From contig NZ_JABRVS010000001.1 of NCBI RefSeq assembly GCF_013248905.1, positions 4,774,001 to 4,838,000 of the forward strand: a DNA stretch of 64,000 nucleotides, given 5' to 3'. The notes beneath the pieces are model-generated. The model was not told the DNA's origin. It worked only from the letters and a program-made list of their open reading frames with translations, and made no database searches. The position numbers and the translations under genes are program-made. This DNA comes from Shewanella sp. VB17 (GTDB lineage: Bacteria > Pseudomonadota > Gammaproteobacteria > Enterobacterales > Shewanellaceae). This document shows positions 34,662 to 43,950 of this stretch, piece by piece; within the stretch, counting starts at the first letter, position 1, and every line of letters begins with the position of its first letter.

Positions 34662-34690
34662 ATTCTGGTGACAATGCTAGTCATACCCAA

Positions 34691-34716
34691 GAAAGGCTAA
34701 GGAAGGCCTTTTTCAT
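34691..34716 (+). terminator. Terminator after the OmpA-type gene
   Basis: Hairpin GAAAGGC / GGCCTTTTTC with an interrupted loop, followed by T-rich sequence, 30 bp past the stop codon. Confidence 0.55.
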
Positions 34717-34790
34717 CTTTTGATTATTCTTTGCCTGCGCCACCATTTCATTTATAGTCGGTGAGATATCACCCTGCTTAAAGCGACTAA

Positions 34791-35744
34791 ATGCCTTTAG
34801 AAAAAAAAATAGACCAACTCAAAAACTGCGATCTCAATCTGTTAGTAGCCTTATCGGTATTGCTTAAAGAGGCTCATGTCACCAAAGCTGCCAAAGAAAT
34901 CGGCTTATCTCAATCAGCGATGAGTCAAGTACTTAAGCGCTTGCGGCTCATGTTTGAAGACCCATTACTCGTTAAAAGCCACAATGGAATGACCCTTACC
35001 AGTAAAGCCAGCGCCATAGAACAGGAATTAAAACCTCTTCTCAACAATGTGATTAGTATATTAGAAGGAGATAGTTTTAATCCAACTACCGCGCAAGGGC
35101 GAATTAGAGTCATGATGAATGATGTGCTTGCTCAATTGTGTATCACTGAGGTTATTGCTGAATTAAACCAGCATGCACCTGGCATTAAACTAGAATACAT
35201 CACCCAAGAAACAGATGGCTTTACCATGCTGAGGCATGGGTACCTTGATCTCATTGTAGGCTTCTATGATTTTGTGCCTAAGCCAATCCGCAGCAAAGTA
35301 CTGTCAACCTATCCATGGCAACTCGTGACATTAGATCCCAGTGCTCCAGAATACATAACAAAAAGAAATGAGGAACAGGGCATAATAGCACAAAGCCCTT
35401 TTAGGCTCTTAAGATACCAATACCAGGAACACAACCAATTCTATTTGGTCAACACCCTTAAAACAATTAAAATAGAAGAGACCTCTTACGCCTTAACATC
35501 AGTCTCTTTAAACACTATGACTCAAGCATTGACTGCACCACATACTGTGACATTATTGCCTCACTATGCAGTAAAGGTGTTTGAGCATCATCAAGCAGAA
35601 GATTTTATCTGGTTCGGCGATACGATAGATCTAGAGCTAAAAGTCTGTTGGAACGAACATAACCGGAATCTTGAGCTACACACATGGTTCAGAAAGTTAC
35701 TTTCGTCGATCTTAATAAAACAACTAAGCGATACTAAACTATGA
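34791..35744 (+). CDS. LysR-family regulator, first of an overlapping pair
   Basis: LysR-type regulator of 317 residues. The winged helix occupies about 12-72, with LLVALSVLLKEAHVTKAAKE, IGLSQSAMSQVLKRLR and LFEDPLLVKS-like MFEDPLLVKS; the rest is a periplasmic-binding-protein-like effector domain. It belongs to the group beginning with a conserved DLNLL motif (NCDLNLLVALSVLL), as in NodD and related regulators. Its stop overlaps the ATG of the next LysR gene (ATGA), so both are made from one mRNA. The target genes are not evident, since neither neighbour is divergent from it. Confidence 0.9.
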   Translation: MPLEKKIDQLKNCDLNLLVALSVLLKEAHVTKAAKEIGLSQSAMSQVLKRLRLMFEDPLLVKSHNGMTLTSKASAIEQELKPLLNNVISILEGDSFNPTTAQGRIRVMMNDVLAQLCITEVIAELNQHAPGIKLEYITQETDGFTMLRHGYLDLIVGFYDFVPKPIRSKVLSTYPWQLVTLDPSAPEYITKRNEEQGIIAQSPFRLLRYQYQEHNQFYLVNTLKTIKIEETSYALTSVSLNTMTQALTAPHTVTLLPHYAVKVFEHHQAEDFIWFGDTIDLELKVCWNEHNRNLELHTWFRKLLSSILIKQLSDTKL

Positions 35745-36655
35745 ACCACTCAGATCTAAAAATAATTCAAGGGTGTGATCTTAACTTACTATTAAGTTTG
35801 ACAGTATTAATTGAAGAAGGAAGTGTTTCCAAAAGTGCAGAACGCCTCAATATCTCTCAACCAGCGATGAGTCAAAACTTAAAGCAGATACGTAATTTGT
35901 TTGAAAAACCTTTATTTGTAAAGCATGGGCAAGGTATAAAAGCCACTGAAAAAGCGCTATCTCTGCTACCTAGATTGCAAGAATGGCTTGAAATGAGTAG
36001 TCGGTTAATTTTGCAAAAAACCTTCGACCCAAAAGAAGTAAATGGGGTTATTCGCATTGCCTTTATCGATAGTATGACAGCTGAAATAGTACCTCAAATG
36101 CTTGAAGTCTTTATGCTAGAAGCCCCAAATGTTGAATTGGAATTTTTGCATAAACCTAATAACATGTTTTCAATGCTAGAGTCGGGAGAATTAGATCTTT
36201 GTATCGGGGGGACTGAATTACCCCCTGCCAATATTCATGGTCGGCATATTCGTCTTGAAAGATTCTGTATCGCATCCAGTCCAGATCATCCTATTAATCA
36301 ACTGACAGAGCCTACCCTAACTGACATATTTAGTTTTGACACAGCTGAATATTCAGTATCTAGTGCCGCTGAGTATCAAATAACCCAATTAGCACAAACA
36401 AATAATTTAACGCGAAAAGTCAGTTTTTCAACCAATTCGATGCTCGTACTTCGTCATGGATTATTAGCAGGAAAACATATTGCTTTTATGCCTGACACAA
36501 TCATTAATAGCCCTTACTGGCAAGAAAAACTAGCCATCATAAACCATGAAGAATTACCACAAGTAAAGAGTACGCTATATTGGCATGCAAGAGTTCATCA
36601 AGATCCTTTAGTCCAATGGTTTAAAAAAAAATACCTCCTATTAACCCATGCGTAA
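35741..36655 (+). CDS. LysR-family regulator, second of an overlapping pair
   Basis: LysR-type regulator of 304 residues, related to but well diverged from the gene it overlaps by 4 bases. Winged helix at about 12-70 (CDLNLLLSLTVLIEEGSVSK, RLNISQPAMSQNLKQIRNLF), then FVKHGQGIKATEKA and the effector-binding domain with VNGVIRIAFIDSM. A tandem of two LysR proteins made together might form heterodimers or be the result of a duplication. The effector and targets are unknown. Confidence 0.9.
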   Translation: MNHSDLKIIQGCDLNLLLSLTVLIEEGSVSKSAERLNISQPAMSQNLKQIRNLFEKPLFVKHGQGIKATEKALSLLPRLQEWLEMSSRLILQKTFDPKEVNGVIRIAFIDSMTAEIVPQMLEVFMLEAPNVELEFLHKPNNMFSMLESGELDLCIGGTELPPANIHGRHIRLERFCIASSPDHPINQLTEPTLTDIFSFDTAEYSVSSAAEYQITQLAQTNNLTRKVSFSTNSMLVLRHGLLAGKHIAFMPDTIINSPYWQEKLAIINHEELPQVKSTLYWHARVHQDPLVQWFKKKYLLLTHA

Positions 36656-36778
36656 TAACAACGGAAATCATCAGTATTCTTTTATCACTTTTCTTAGCAA
36701 CTCAGTGGCAAAAGTAATTTGATAACTTGCTTTAATTAAGCAATAAAAAACTACCTTTACCTAATGTGATGGTTCGAT

Positions 36779-37507
36779 TCACTCTTCAGCAAGTTCGGCG
36801 TTATGGTACACATTTTGTACATCATCACAATCTTCTAAAGCTGCAATAAATTGCTCAAATTGAGCCACTTCTTCAGGATCGCTCAAATCTGCCATCGTCT
36901 GAGGAACAAAAGTAATTTCTTCAACAACAAACTCTGTATCTGCCAATGCTTCAGTTAATGCTGTCTTCGTCTTATAAAATTCAGTATGTGGTGCGTAAAC
37001 ATTGATCATGCCATCTTCAAGTTCGACATCAGTCACATCGACATCGGCCATCATCAACATCTCTAATACTTCTTCTTCATTATTACCTTTAAAAACAAAA
37101 ACAGCTTGATGCTCAAACATATGACCAACAGTGCCAGGCCCCCCCAACTTAGCAGCATTTTTAACAAATGCTTGGCGCACCTCAGTAAAAGTACGCTTAA
37201 CATTGTCAGTTAAGCAATCGACAATAACCATGATGCCACCAGGACCGAAACCTTCATAACGCGCAGTTTCATAATCTTCTCCTCCTCCTCCTCTGGCTTT
37301 CTCAATTGCTCGCTCAATGACATGCGCTGGAACTTGATCTTTCTTAGCTTTAGCAATCATATGACGCAGCGAAAGGTTACCGTCAGGGTCAAAACCACCA
37401 TTTTTAGCGCAGACATAGATCTCTTTACCATAGCGAGAGTATATTCTCGTCTTCTGTCCAGCCGTCTTGGCCATAGATTCTTTTTTGTTTTGGTATGCTC
37501 TTCCCAT
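36779..37507 (-). CDS. YebC/PmpR family protein (YeeN-like)
   Basis: YebC/TACO1-family protein of 242 residues with the three-domain layout: the N-terminal basic region MGRAYQNKKESMAKTAGQKT, RYGKEIYVCAKNGGFDPDGN, and GPGGIMVIVDCLTDNVKRTF near residue 90, followed by the acidic C-terminal domain. Members act as transcription regulators or as ribosome-associated factors that help translation of proline stretches. The MGRAYQNKKESMAKTA start marks the second paralogue group found in Vibrio and Shewanella (YeeN-like), not the YebC beside ruvC. It is transcribed alone. Confidence 0.92.
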   Translation of the reverse strand: MGRAYQNKKESMAKTAGQKTRIYSRYGKEIYVCAKNGGFDPDGNLSLRHMIAKAKKDQVPAHVIERAIEKARGGGGEDYETARYEGFGPGGIMVIVDCLTDNVKRTFTEVRQAFVKNAAKLGGPGTVGHMFEHQAVFVFKGNNEEEVLEMLMMADVDVTDVELEDGMINVYAPHTEFYKTKTALTEALADTEFVVEEITFVPQTMADLSDPEEVAQFEQFIAALEDCDDVQNVYHNAELAEE

Positions 37508-38091
37508 CTTGCTCTATCTCACTATGCTTCAAAAGTTGGCTGCAATGTTAGCAGATTTGCTCACGTTTTTGCAGGGGGCATTGTTAATTTGGATAGCTAT
37601 TTTAATCCGCTGCCTTTTCGTTTCAACTAAACACATAAGAAACAAAAAACAAACAAATAATATACACCGATATCCAAATATAGAAAGATACATATCGATA
37701 CATAAAATCTAACCTCCTTTTCCATGTGTCCATATTCAACTCAAATGAATAATTATATTGCCTTAGGATGTGATCTTCAGCATTATGTCGTGCTATCTGG
37801 CCTTTTTATGCTGGTTAGACTTGCTTGAACTGACTCCTTAGAAGAGTATTTAAGCCCACTATTAGAGCGTGCCGATAAAGCGATAAATAAACATTAAGTA
37901 GCTGTATTAATATAATTTAATGACTAGATTCTGCAGAGGATCACATACCCACTCACAAGGGGGAACTTAACCTGAAAATGGCTAAGTTTATTAATGATAA
38001 TTAAACGCTATTACAAGATTACATTATTGATTTAATAAGTTTTATTGAAAAACAACTACGCCAACACTTTATAAAAATGAAGGAAATAAGT
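37508..38091. other. Gene-free region with a possible gene remnant
   Basis: About 580 bp between the divergent YebC-type and TAXI genes. The only protein-like stretch is 37745-37897, listed as a possible pseudogene. The remainder is AT-rich, with the TAXI promoter presumably near the right end. Confidence 0.45.
37745..37897 (+). pseudogene. Possible remnant of a regulator C-terminus
   Basis: Frame of 50 codons from ATG with one in-frame TGA in the middle: it reads NNYIALGCDLQHYVVLSG, FMLVRLA, stop, TDSLEEYLSPLLERADKAI, ending NKH stop. The amphipathic helices and the spacing recall the last two helices of TetR-type regulators. No DNA-binding domain is found upstream. This could also be chance. 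Confidence 0.25.
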
Positions 38092-39054
38092 ATGTCTAAG
38101 AAATCCATATTAATTGCTGCAGCATTATCGACGATGGCAATCACTTCTCTTGTCCAAGCTCAAGAATTTTTAACCATAGGAACAGGTGGAGTGACAGGGA
38201 TCTATTACCCTACTGGTGGTGGTATTTGCCGTTTGGTTAACCAAAATAACACCGAACACGATATGCGCTGCTCGGTTGAGAGTACCGGTGGGTCTGTATA
38301 CAACATCAACACCTTAAGAGCGGGTGAGCTTGAATTCGGTATTGCTCAGTCAGATCAACAATACAATGCAATTAAAGGAACAGGTGCTTTTGCTAATACA
38401 GAACCCTATGATGATCTGCGTTCAGTTTTTTCAATTTATACCGAAGCATTCACTGTTGTCGCTCGTAAAGATGCCAACATCACCACGTTTAACGATCTAA
38501 AAGGCAAACGTGTCAATATCGGTGAGCCAGGTTCTGGTCAGCGTGCCACAATTGAAGCCATCATGGATACCAAAGGCTGGACGCGTAGCGACTTTCGTCT
38601 AGCATCAGAGCTAAAGGCCTCTGAACAAGCTCAAGCACTGTGTGATAATAAGATAGATGTGATGGTCTATTTTGTTGGCCATCCAAATGGTGCCGTTCAG
38701 GAAGCAACTACATCTTGTGACACGACAGTCGTGAGCGTTAACGACAAAGATGTGAAAGAAATGGTGAAATCAACTCCTTACTTTGTCTCTTATGAAATTC
38801 CAGGTGGCATGTACACTGGTAACGACAAACCGGTCATGACTATTGGTGCTAAAGCAACACTGGTTTCAAGTGCTAAAGTTTCAGAGAAATCTGTTTACTG
38901 GACGGTTAAGTCTGTGTTTGATAACTTCGATAAATTCCGTCGTCTACACCCTAGTTTTGCTAACCTGACTAAAGCAGATATGCTAGAAGGTAACACGGCT
39001 CCACTTCATCCCGGTGCCGAGAAATACTTTAAAGAAGCTGGCTTAATTAAATAA
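38092..39054 (+). CDS. TAXI-type TRAP transporter substrate-binding protein
   Basis: Periplasmic solute receptor of the TAXI subfamily of TRAP transporters, 320 residues. Signal peptide about 1-22 (ending LVQAQ), then the TAXI hallmark FLTIGTGGVTGIYYPTGGGI and STGGSVYNINTLRAGELEFG, with KGKRVNIGEPGSGQRATIEA in the middle. TAXI systems import dicarboxylates or glutamate-like acids with sodium. The frame could begin at 38077, but the ATG at 38092 has a tgaagga ribosome site at proper spacing. The fused permease follows 147 bp downstream and is surely its partner. Confidence 0.94.
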   Translation: MSKKSILIAAALSTMAITSLVQAQEFLTIGTGGVTGIYYPTGGGICRLVNQNNTEHDMRCSVESTGGSVYNINTLRAGELEFGIAQSDQQYNAIKGTGAFANTEPYDDLRSVFSIYTEAFTVVARKDANITTFNDLKGKRVNIGEPGSGQRATIEAIMDTKGWTRSDFRLASELKASEQAQALCDNKIDVMVYFVGHPNGAVQEATTSCDTTVVSVNDKDVKEMVKSTPYFVSYEIPGGMYTGNDKPVMTIGAKATLVSSAKVSEKSVYWTVKSVFDNFDKFRRLHPSFANLTKADMLEGNTAPLHPGAEKYFKEAGLIK

Positions 39055-39201
39055 TTATAAATTAGCCTTCTAGGGGCAATCTGATAAAACAGTTAAAGCA
39101 GTGTGGACTCACCACACTGCTTTAAAGGCGTCAGAAGATTTACAGGTTTTATTTTGTGGTGCTCATTAAGAGATCACAGTCAGTTTAAACAGGTTATTTA
39201 C

Positions 39202-41784
39202 ATGCAAAAAACACAAGAGCAAGAGACATTGGCTGAAATGGCCACAAGCAATGACTCTGGATCTAGACAGTTGACGGGATTTGCTGGCAAACTGGTCACC
39301 GGTATCGCCTTATTATGGGCGTTATTTCAGCTATGGTATGCTTCACCACTACCATTTATTCTTAACTTCGGCATTATTAATGACACTCAAGCACGGGTAA
39401 TTCACTTAGCTTTTGCTATATTCCTTGCTTTCACTGCATTCCCGGCGTTTAAATCGTCAAAAAACACCAGCGTGCCTATCCTAGATTGGCTATTTGCCTT
39501 GCTAGGTGCAGCAGCCACACTTTATCTATTCTTTTTTTACGAGCAACTATCGACCAGACCTGGCGCACCAATCCCCATGGATATCTATGTCGCTGTCGTA
39601 GGCATGGTACTGTTGCTTGAGGCAACTAGGCGTGCTTTAGGTCCGCCATTGATGATTGTCGCAGGCTTTTTTCTAATCTATATCTTTGCAGGCCCCTACA
39701 TGCCTGAAGTGATTTCCCATCGTGGCGCATCACTGTCAAAGGCCGCTAGCCATCTCTGGATCACCACTGAAGGGGTATTTGGTATCGCCTTAGGCGTATC
39801 AACCAGTTTCGTATTCTTATTCGTTCTCTTTGGGGCGTTATTAGAAAAAGCTGGAGCAGGTAATTACTTTATAAAAATGGCATTCTCCCTCTTAGGCCAC
39901 ATGCGTGGTGGGCCAGCAAAAGCTGCCGTTCTCGCATCAGGTATGACTGGGCTTATCTCTGGTTCCTCGATTGCTAATGTTGTCACAACAGGGACATTTA
40001 CTATCCCATTGATGAAACGGATGGGATTTCCTGCCCACAAGGCAGGGGCTGTCGAAGTTGCTTCATCTTGTTACGGACAGATCATGCCTCCAATAATGGG
40101 GGCAGCTGCATTTTTAATGGTCGAGTATGTGGGGATCCCTTATGTTGATGTGATCAAGCATGCCTTCATTCCTGCCATTGCAGCCTATTTAACTTTCCTT
40201 TACATAATGGATCTTGAAGCGTTGAAAGCTAACCTCAAGGGCATAGAGCGTACCGACCCCCCTGCACCATGGAAAATCAGATTACTGCGTTCTGGTATTA
40301 CTATATCAAGCCTGATTATTCTGGCTGGTGTGGTTTACTACGCACTTAACATGATTAAGAGTATGACAGGAGATGCTGCTGTTTGGATTATCTCTGTTGC
40401 GACTCTAATAACCTATGTTTTCTTGATATCTCGCAGTGCTAAATATCCAGATTTAGACATTGATGATCCAAACTGCACCACCCCCGTGCTACCACAATTT
40501 GAACCGACGGTAAAATCAGGACTCCATTTCCTATTGCCTGTGATCACATTAGTCTGGTGCCTAATGGTTGAGAAACTATCCCCCGGTTTGTCGGCTTTTT
40601 ATTCCACTATATTTATGATCTTTATTCTCCTGTCACAACGTCCATTATTCAGTTTCTTTAGAGGACAAGAACATGGGTTTGCTGATATCAAAGCAGGTTA
40701 CAAAGATCTACTTGATGGTTTAGAAACTGGTGCAAGAAACATGATTGGCATAGGTGTGGCTACTGCTGCCGCTGGTGTCGTTGTCGGTGCTGTCACTTTG
40801 ACAGGGCTTGGTCCTGTCATGACGGAACTGGTAGAAGTAATGTCTGGTGGTAGCTTAGGGTTAATGTTAGTCCTTATCGCCGTCATTAGCTTGATCTTAG
40901 GCATGGGATTACCAACAACAGCTAATTACATTGTTGTCTCCAGTTTAATGGCACCTGTGGTGATAAGCCTAGGCGCACAACATGGATTGATCGTTCCACT
41001 TATTGCTGTTCATCTATTTGTGTTTTATTTTGGCATCATGGCCGATATAACGCCACCTGTAGGTTTAGCGGCATTTGCGGCATCGGCAATTTCAAAAGCC
41101 GATCCAATCAAAACCGGGATTCAAGCATTTAAATATGCCATGTTAACGGCTGTACTGCCTTTTATGTTTATCTTCAATACCGACATTATCTTAGTTGGCA
41201 TCGATAGCATTTGGCAGATGATATTTATCTTTACTTATACCCTTATCGCCATGTGTTTATTCGCATCAGCCGTACAAGGATATTTCTTGACGTTCAATAA
41301 ACGTTATGAGTCAGCTTTACTTCTTCTCGTGGCCTTTAGCTTGGTACGCCCAGACTTCTGGATTAGTCAGATCCAGCCTGAGTTTATCGACCATCCAGGT
41401 ACTGATATCACTCAGGTGATTGAGACACTTAAAACAGATGAACCTTTACGCCTAGTCATGGGCTATGAAACCTATAAAGGTGAAAGTAAGCAACGCGTTA
41501 TTATGCTGGCTCTACCACCAGCAGATACAGCCCAACAACGGCTAGATAATGCTGGCTTACTCTTGATACAAAATGATAAAAATCAGACCGTTGTCGACAT
41601 GGTTACTTTTGCTAGTAATGCACAAAAAGCAGGTCTAGATTTTGACCAGCAGATCCTCGCTGTTCAGCAAACAAATGACCGCATTGCTAAAGAATGGATT
41701 TTTATTCCTTCATTAATGCTTGCTGGCTTCGTTTTCTGGCGTCAACGTAAGCGTAGAACTGCAAAGTCACAATTCAATAAGTAA
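39202..41784 (+). CDS. TRAP transporter fused 4TM/12TM permease with DUF3394 tail
   Basis: Inner-membrane TRAP permease with small and large subunits fused, 860 residues and about 18 membrane segments. The DctM-type core shows VLFGALLEKAGAGNYFIKMA, GSSIANVVTTGTFTIPLMKR and the second-half repeat ILGMGLPTTANYIVVSSLMA. From about residue 690 on lies an extra domain of the DUF3394 type, found at the end of TAXI permeases in gammaproteobacteria, ending in one last helix and the basic RKRRTAKSQFNK tail. A frame start 33 codons earlier is possible, but the ATG at 39202 with agg upstream gives the standard N-terminus. Partner of the TAXI receptor just upstream. Confidence 0.93.
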   Translation: MQKTQEQETLAEMATSNDSGSRQLTGFAGKLVTGIALLWALFQLWYASPLPFILNFGIINDTQARVIHLAFAIFLAFTAFPAFKSSKNTSVPILDWLFALLGAAATLYLFFFYEQLSTRPGAPIPMDIYVAVVGMVLLLEATRRALGPPLMIVAGFFLIYIFAGPYMPEVISHRGASLSKAASHLWITTEGVFGIALGVSTSFVFLFVLFGALLEKAGAGNYFIKMAFSLLGHMRGGPAKAAVLASGMTGLISGSSIANVVTTGTFTIPLMKRMGFPAHKAGAVEVASSCYGQIMPPIMGAAAFLMVEYVGIPYVDVIKHAFIPAIAAYLTFLYIMDLEALKANLKGIERTDPPAPWKIRLLRSGITISSLIILAGVVYYALNMIKSMTGDAAVWIISVATLITYVFLISRSAKYPDLDIDDPNCTTPVLPQFEPTVKSGLHFLLPVITLVWCLMVEKLSPGLSAFYSTIFMIFILLSQRPLFSFFRGQEHGFADIKAGYKDLLDGLETGARNMIGIGVATAAAGVVVGAVTLTGLGPVMTELVEVMSGGSLGLMLVLIAVISLILGMGLPTTANYIVVSSLMAPVVISLGAQHGLIVPLIAVHLFVFYFGIMADITPPVGLAAFAASAISKADPIKTGIQAFKYAMLTAVLPFMFIFNTDIILVGIDSIWQMIFIFTYTLIAMCLFASAVQGYFLTFNKRYESALLLLVAFSLVRPDFWISQIQPEFIDHPGTDITQVIETLKTDEPLRLVMGYETYKGESKQRVIMLALPPADTAQQRLDNAGLLLIQNDKNQTVVDMVTFASNAQKAGLDFDQQILAVQQTNDRIAKEWIFIPSLMLAGFVFWRQRKRRTAKSQFNK

Positions 41785-41810
41785 GGTGTTATCGCCTAAA
41801 ACTTGCGATT

Positions 41811-41850
41811 AAAAAAGCCGTTAACGATTACTCGTTAGCGGTTTTTTTTA
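41811..41850. terminator. Strong bidirectional terminator
   Basis: Stem AAAAAGCCGTTAACGA / TCGTTAGCGGTTTTTT with a 4-base loop and A/T runs on both sides, serving the TRAP operon (+) and the convergent LysR gene (-), whose stop overlaps its right edge. Confidence 0.88.
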
Positions 41851-42795
41851 AACGTGATTTGAGACTGAAAGAGTAACAAAATCGGGTATATCCAGTAACT
41901 GATACTCAGGATTTTGACTCATCGCACGATAAATGAACTCGATAAAAACTTGATATTTTCTGGGTAGATATACACGTTGAGGCATGCTCATGGTTATCTT
42001 ATTTTGCGCTAAAGGAAAATCCTCTAAAAGAGGCAACAAGAGTTTATCCTCTAATGCCTGTTGAGCAATAATAGAAGGAACCACTGTAATACCCAATCCT
42101 TCTATTGCAGCTTCACGCGCTAAAGTCACATTATTCACCGTTAATTGCGCCTCAGGCTCTAGAGTGAGCCATTCTTTGCCATCAAATACTGTCCAGCTTC
42201 CATCAATATGAGTCGACTTTAATTTAATCGCTTGATGACAACTGAGATCTTCTGGCCTTTGAGGCATACCATGACGAGCGAGGTAGGAAGGACTGGCGAC
42301 CAATATCTTATCTGTATACATCACCTCAAAAGTTTGCAAGCTAGGGTTTGCCACAGAAGTGATCTGAAATAAAATATCTATTCCTTCTTCAACGACGTCA
42401 ACTTGTCTATTACTAAGCTCAACATCAATAGTAATATCTGGATAATGAGTTAAAAAACGAGCAAATATTCGCCCTAAAAAAAGCTGTCCTAACTCAATAG
42501 GACAAACAATACGTAAATTACCTTTTACCATCAACTGGCTCGAGCTGAGCTTATCTTCGGCATTTTTCAGATCCATCAAAATTCTTTGCACCCGATTATA
42601 ATACGCATTTCCCGCATCAGTAAGCTTAAGCGATCTTGTTGTCCTAAAGAGTAATATCACCCCCGTATCAAGCTCAAGCTCAGCTATTTTGCGACTGACT
42701 GTCGCCTTAGTCAGCCCTAGCGCCTTTGCGGCTGCAGTAAAACTGCCTTGCTCTACGACCTGAGCAAACATTTGTACACGATTAAGATCTATCAT
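41848..42795 (-). CDS. LysR-family regulator of the adjacent efflux genes
   Basis: LysR-type regulator of 315 residues. Winged helix at about 1-60 (MFAQVVEQGSFTAAAKALGL, TKATVSRKIAELE), then the effector domain with GNLRIVCPIELGQLFLGRIF. It belongs to the AaeR/CrgA-like subgroup common beside efflux systems. It is divergent from an EmrA/EmrB-type pump pair with about 95 bp between, the standard arrangement for a local activator or repressor responding to the pump substrate. Confidence 0.9.
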   Translation of the reverse strand: MIDLNRVQMFAQVVEQGSFTAAAKALGLTKATVSRKIAELELDTGVILLFRTTRSLKLTDAGNAYYNRVQRILMDLKNAEDKLSSSQLMVKGNLRIVCPIELGQLFLGRIFARFLTHYPDITIDVELSNRQVDVVEEGIDILFQITSVANPSLQTFEVMYTDKILVASPSYLARHGMPQRPEDLSCHQAIKLKSTHIDGSWTVFDGKEWLTLEPEAQLTVNNVTLAREAAIEGLGITVVPSIIAQQALEDKLLLPLLEDFPLAQNKITMSMPQRVYLPRKYQVFIEFIYRAMSQNPEYQLLDIPDFVTLSVSNHV

Positions 42796-42889
42796 TGTTA
42801 CACCTGTGAAACAGTAGGTTTAATTTTAACTGTCTAATAAAAATAGAGAGACAATAGTAAACTATACAGCACTTATCAAGGAGCCATGA

Positions 42890-43948
42890 ATGTCCAAGAG
42901 TAAATTATACATAACAGTACCCATTATCTTTGCCGCCTTAATCAGCGCCGGATATTATTATTGGACTGAGCTGCGCTTTATAGAATCAACAGACAATGCC
43001 TATGTTGAAGCTGATATCTCCCATATTAGTGTCAAAGTTCCGGGCTATGTGGTGTATACCGACATTGTTGATAACCAGCATGTTCAAGCAGGTCAGCTTT
43101 TAGCTCAGCTGGAAGACAACCAATATAAAGCTAAATTAGCACAAAGTAAGGCTGCTTTAGATAGTGTTAAAGCAGAGCACCAAACCTTGGCCGCTAAAGT
43201 GGCATTACAATATGCGCTGATCAATCAAGCCACAGCCAGTGTACAGGCAGCTAAATCTGATCGCTTACGAGCAGAGCAACAGTTAAGTCGAGCCACAAAA
43301 CTAAAAGTTAAAAATTACAGCTCTCAGGATAATGTTGATCAAATGCAGACAAATTTTGCATCCTCGGTTGCTCATCTTGATGAAGCACGAGCCGCATTAA
43401 TCGCTAAACAAAGTGAACTTGCTGTATTTAAAGCGCAGCTACTTCAAGTCAATGCAAATGTGACCCAAGCTCAGGCTGGACTTAAACTTGCTGAAATACA
43501 ACTAGCAGACACACAAGTGCGCGCACCATTCTCAGGGATCATTGGCAAACGTGGCGCCATGAAAGGTCAATACGTACAACCAGGGCAAGCCCTGTACAGT
43601 TTGGTTCCCGATGATCTAGTGTGGATAACAGCGAACTTTAAAGAAACCCAAATCCAGCATATGCAAGCTGGTCAACAGGTAAAAGTCACGCTAGATGCAT
43701 TTCCCGACAAATCCTTTACTGGCAGCATTGATAGCCTATCACCTGCATCCGGTGCAAAATTCAGTTTACTGCCAGCCGAAAATGCCACAGGTAATTTCAC
43801 TAAAATAGTTCAACGCATACCAGTGCGGATAAGTTTCAATGTCGATAATGAAATCACTAATGCCTTACCAGGACTCAGTGCCGTTGTTGAAATAGATACC
43901 CGTAAAACATCAGTAGATAACGCCATCGCTGCAAACGCAGGCCATTAG
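42890..43948 (+). CDS. HlyD/EmrA-family efflux membrane fusion protein
   Basis: Periplasmic adaptor of 352 residues with one N-terminal membrane anchor (about 6-24), barrel-sandwich halves (DNAYVEADISHISVKVPGYV, and QVRAPFSGIIGKRGAMKGQY), a central coiled-coil hairpin (about 75-185) and a beta-barrel domain (WITANFKETQIQHMQAGQQV). This is the EmrA order. The ATG at 42890 has an aaggag ribosome site six bases before it; an overlapping ATG at 42886 is out of frame. The inner-membrane pump gene follows after 2 bp. No outer-membrane channel gene is present, so TolC probably completes the system. Confidence 0.92.
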   Translation: MSKSKLYITVPIIFAALISAGYYYWTELRFIESTDNAYVEADISHISVKVPGYVVYTDIVDNQHVQAGQLLAQLEDNQYKAKLAQSKAALDSVKAEHQTLAAKVALQYALINQATASVQAAKSDRLRAEQQLSRATKLKVKNYSSQDNVDQMQTNFASSVAHLDEARAALIAKQSELAVFKAQLLQVNANVTQAQAGLKLAEIQLADTQVRAPFSGIIGKRGAMKGQYVQPGQALYSLVPDDLVWITANFKETQIQHMQAGQQVKVTLDAFPDKSFTGSIDSLSPASGAKFSLLPAENATGNFTKIVQRIPVRISFNVDNEITNALPGLSAVVEIDTRKTSVDNAIAANAGH

Positions 43949-43950
43949 AA

